Below are positions 5,565 to 5,779 of a stretch of 5,779 nucleotides of DNA, in pieces. Position numbers and translations under genes: made by a program. The stretch's first letter is position 1. Each line of letters begins with the position of its first letter. The stretch is taken from the NCBI GenBank assembly GCA_030623035.1, contig JAUXFK010000184.1, positions 1 through 5,779 on the forward strand, given 5' to 3'. The notes beneath the pieces were generated by a model. That model did not search any database and had not been told where the DNA came from. It was given only the letters and a program-made list of their open reading frames with translations. The DNA is from Deltaproteobacteria bacterium. Lineage in GTDB: Bacteria > Desulfobacterota > UBA8473.

Positions 5565-5779
5565 TTGACGATACTGAACAGATACATCACAAGAGAGTTT
5601 TTAAAGGTATTCTTTTTAAGCCTGGGTGCTTTTGTTGTAATCTACCTAATCGTAGACATCCTTGAGAACATCAATCACTTTCTCAAAAGAGATGTTCCCC
5701 TCTCTTCAATTGTAGAGTTCTTCGTATTTAAAATACCTCCTATAATTGTTCAAGTCACCCCTGTTGCCACCCTTTTATC
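5565..5779 (+). CDS. lptG: LptF/LptG-family lipopolysaccharide export permease, N-terminus (probably LptG)
   Basis: Seventy-one codons are visible before the window ends. The product starts with an amphipathic segment (NRYITREFLKVF), then a first membrane helix about residues 12-33 running into LIVDILENINHFL, and a second hydrophobic stretch from about residue 49 that includes FKIPPIIVQVTPVATLL. This order and the (V)D-x-x-E-x-(I)(N/D)-x-F pattern followed by P-x-(I/L)-(V)-Q-V-x-P are typical of LptG, the inner-membrane subunit that with LptF and the LptB ATPase extracts LPS and passes it to the periplasmic bridge. LptF is a less likely alternative. The TTG start at 5565 has GGAG 6 bases upstream; a second in-frame TTG at 5553 overlaps the hairpin and the ribosome site and is less likely. 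No lptF precedes it, so here it heads its own transcript, divergent from deoB. Confidence 0.82.
   Translation, partial: MTILNRYITREFLKVFFLSLGAFVVIYLIVDILENINHFLKRDVPLSSIVEFFVFKIPPIIVQVTPVATLL

Noticed and set aside
1..5779. Mobile element, CRISPR array or phage remnant
   Set aside because: There are no terminal inverted repeats, transposase or integrase motifs, regular spaced repeats, or abrupt composition shifts apart from the AT-rich intergenic stretch.

Overview
The window holds six protein-coding genes. Five lie on the minus strand, packed between positions 128 and 5280. One, cut by the right edge, lies on the plus strand from 5565. The DNA is moderately AT-rich with purine-rich Shine-Dalgarno sites and several TTG starts. 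An LPS-export permease implies a diderm (Gram-negative) cell. The oxygen-sensitive iron-sulfur enzyme genes imply an anaerobe. A Desulfobacterota- or Nitrospirota-like organism would fit, but no feature here fixes the taxon.

Read in the minus direction from the right, the order is as follows. deoB (5280-4105) encodes phosphopentomutase. A 143-bp gap follows that carries a candidate promoter and a short palindrome. Next come three tightly coupled genes: a BcrC-like subunit (3961-2819) and a BcrB-like subunit (2819-1554) of the 2-hydroxyacyl-CoA dehydratase / benzoyl-CoA reductase family, then their ATP-dependent activator (1548-772). The stop and start codons of the two subunit genes overlap by one base, and the activator starts 5 bases after the second subunit ends. 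A strong hairpin (711-757) follows the activator stop codon, and then a small PHP-family metal hydrolase gene (667-128). Positions 1-127 hold no supported gene.

The core three-gene cassette encodes a radical-type enzyme system. The activator is an ASKHA-fold ATPase that would carry a [4Fe-4S] cluster between two subunits. It would use ATP hydrolysis to push one low-potential electron into the two-subunit component, which would then reduce or dehydrate a CoA thioester. The subunits look most like BcrB and BcrC of class I benzoyl-CoA reductase, but only one activator is present, as in the 2-hydroxyglutaryl-CoA dehydratase system (HgdC). The substrate therefore cannot be read from this window. 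deoB is a housekeeping nucleoside-salvage gene, and the PHP protein is of unknown substrate; neither has an obvious metabolic tie to the cassette.

The 284-bp stretch from 5281 to 5564 separates deoB from the divergent permease gene. It is AT-rich and holds a candidate plus-strand promoter, ACGAT repeats, a leader hairpin next to the permease ribosome binding site, and an AT-rich stem-loop on the deoB side. I found no mobile element, CRISPR array, tRNA or rRNA. I did not see a wholly new system. The points most worth following are the substrate of the hybrid dehydratase cassette, the strand-biased hairpin, and the small PHP protein linked to them.
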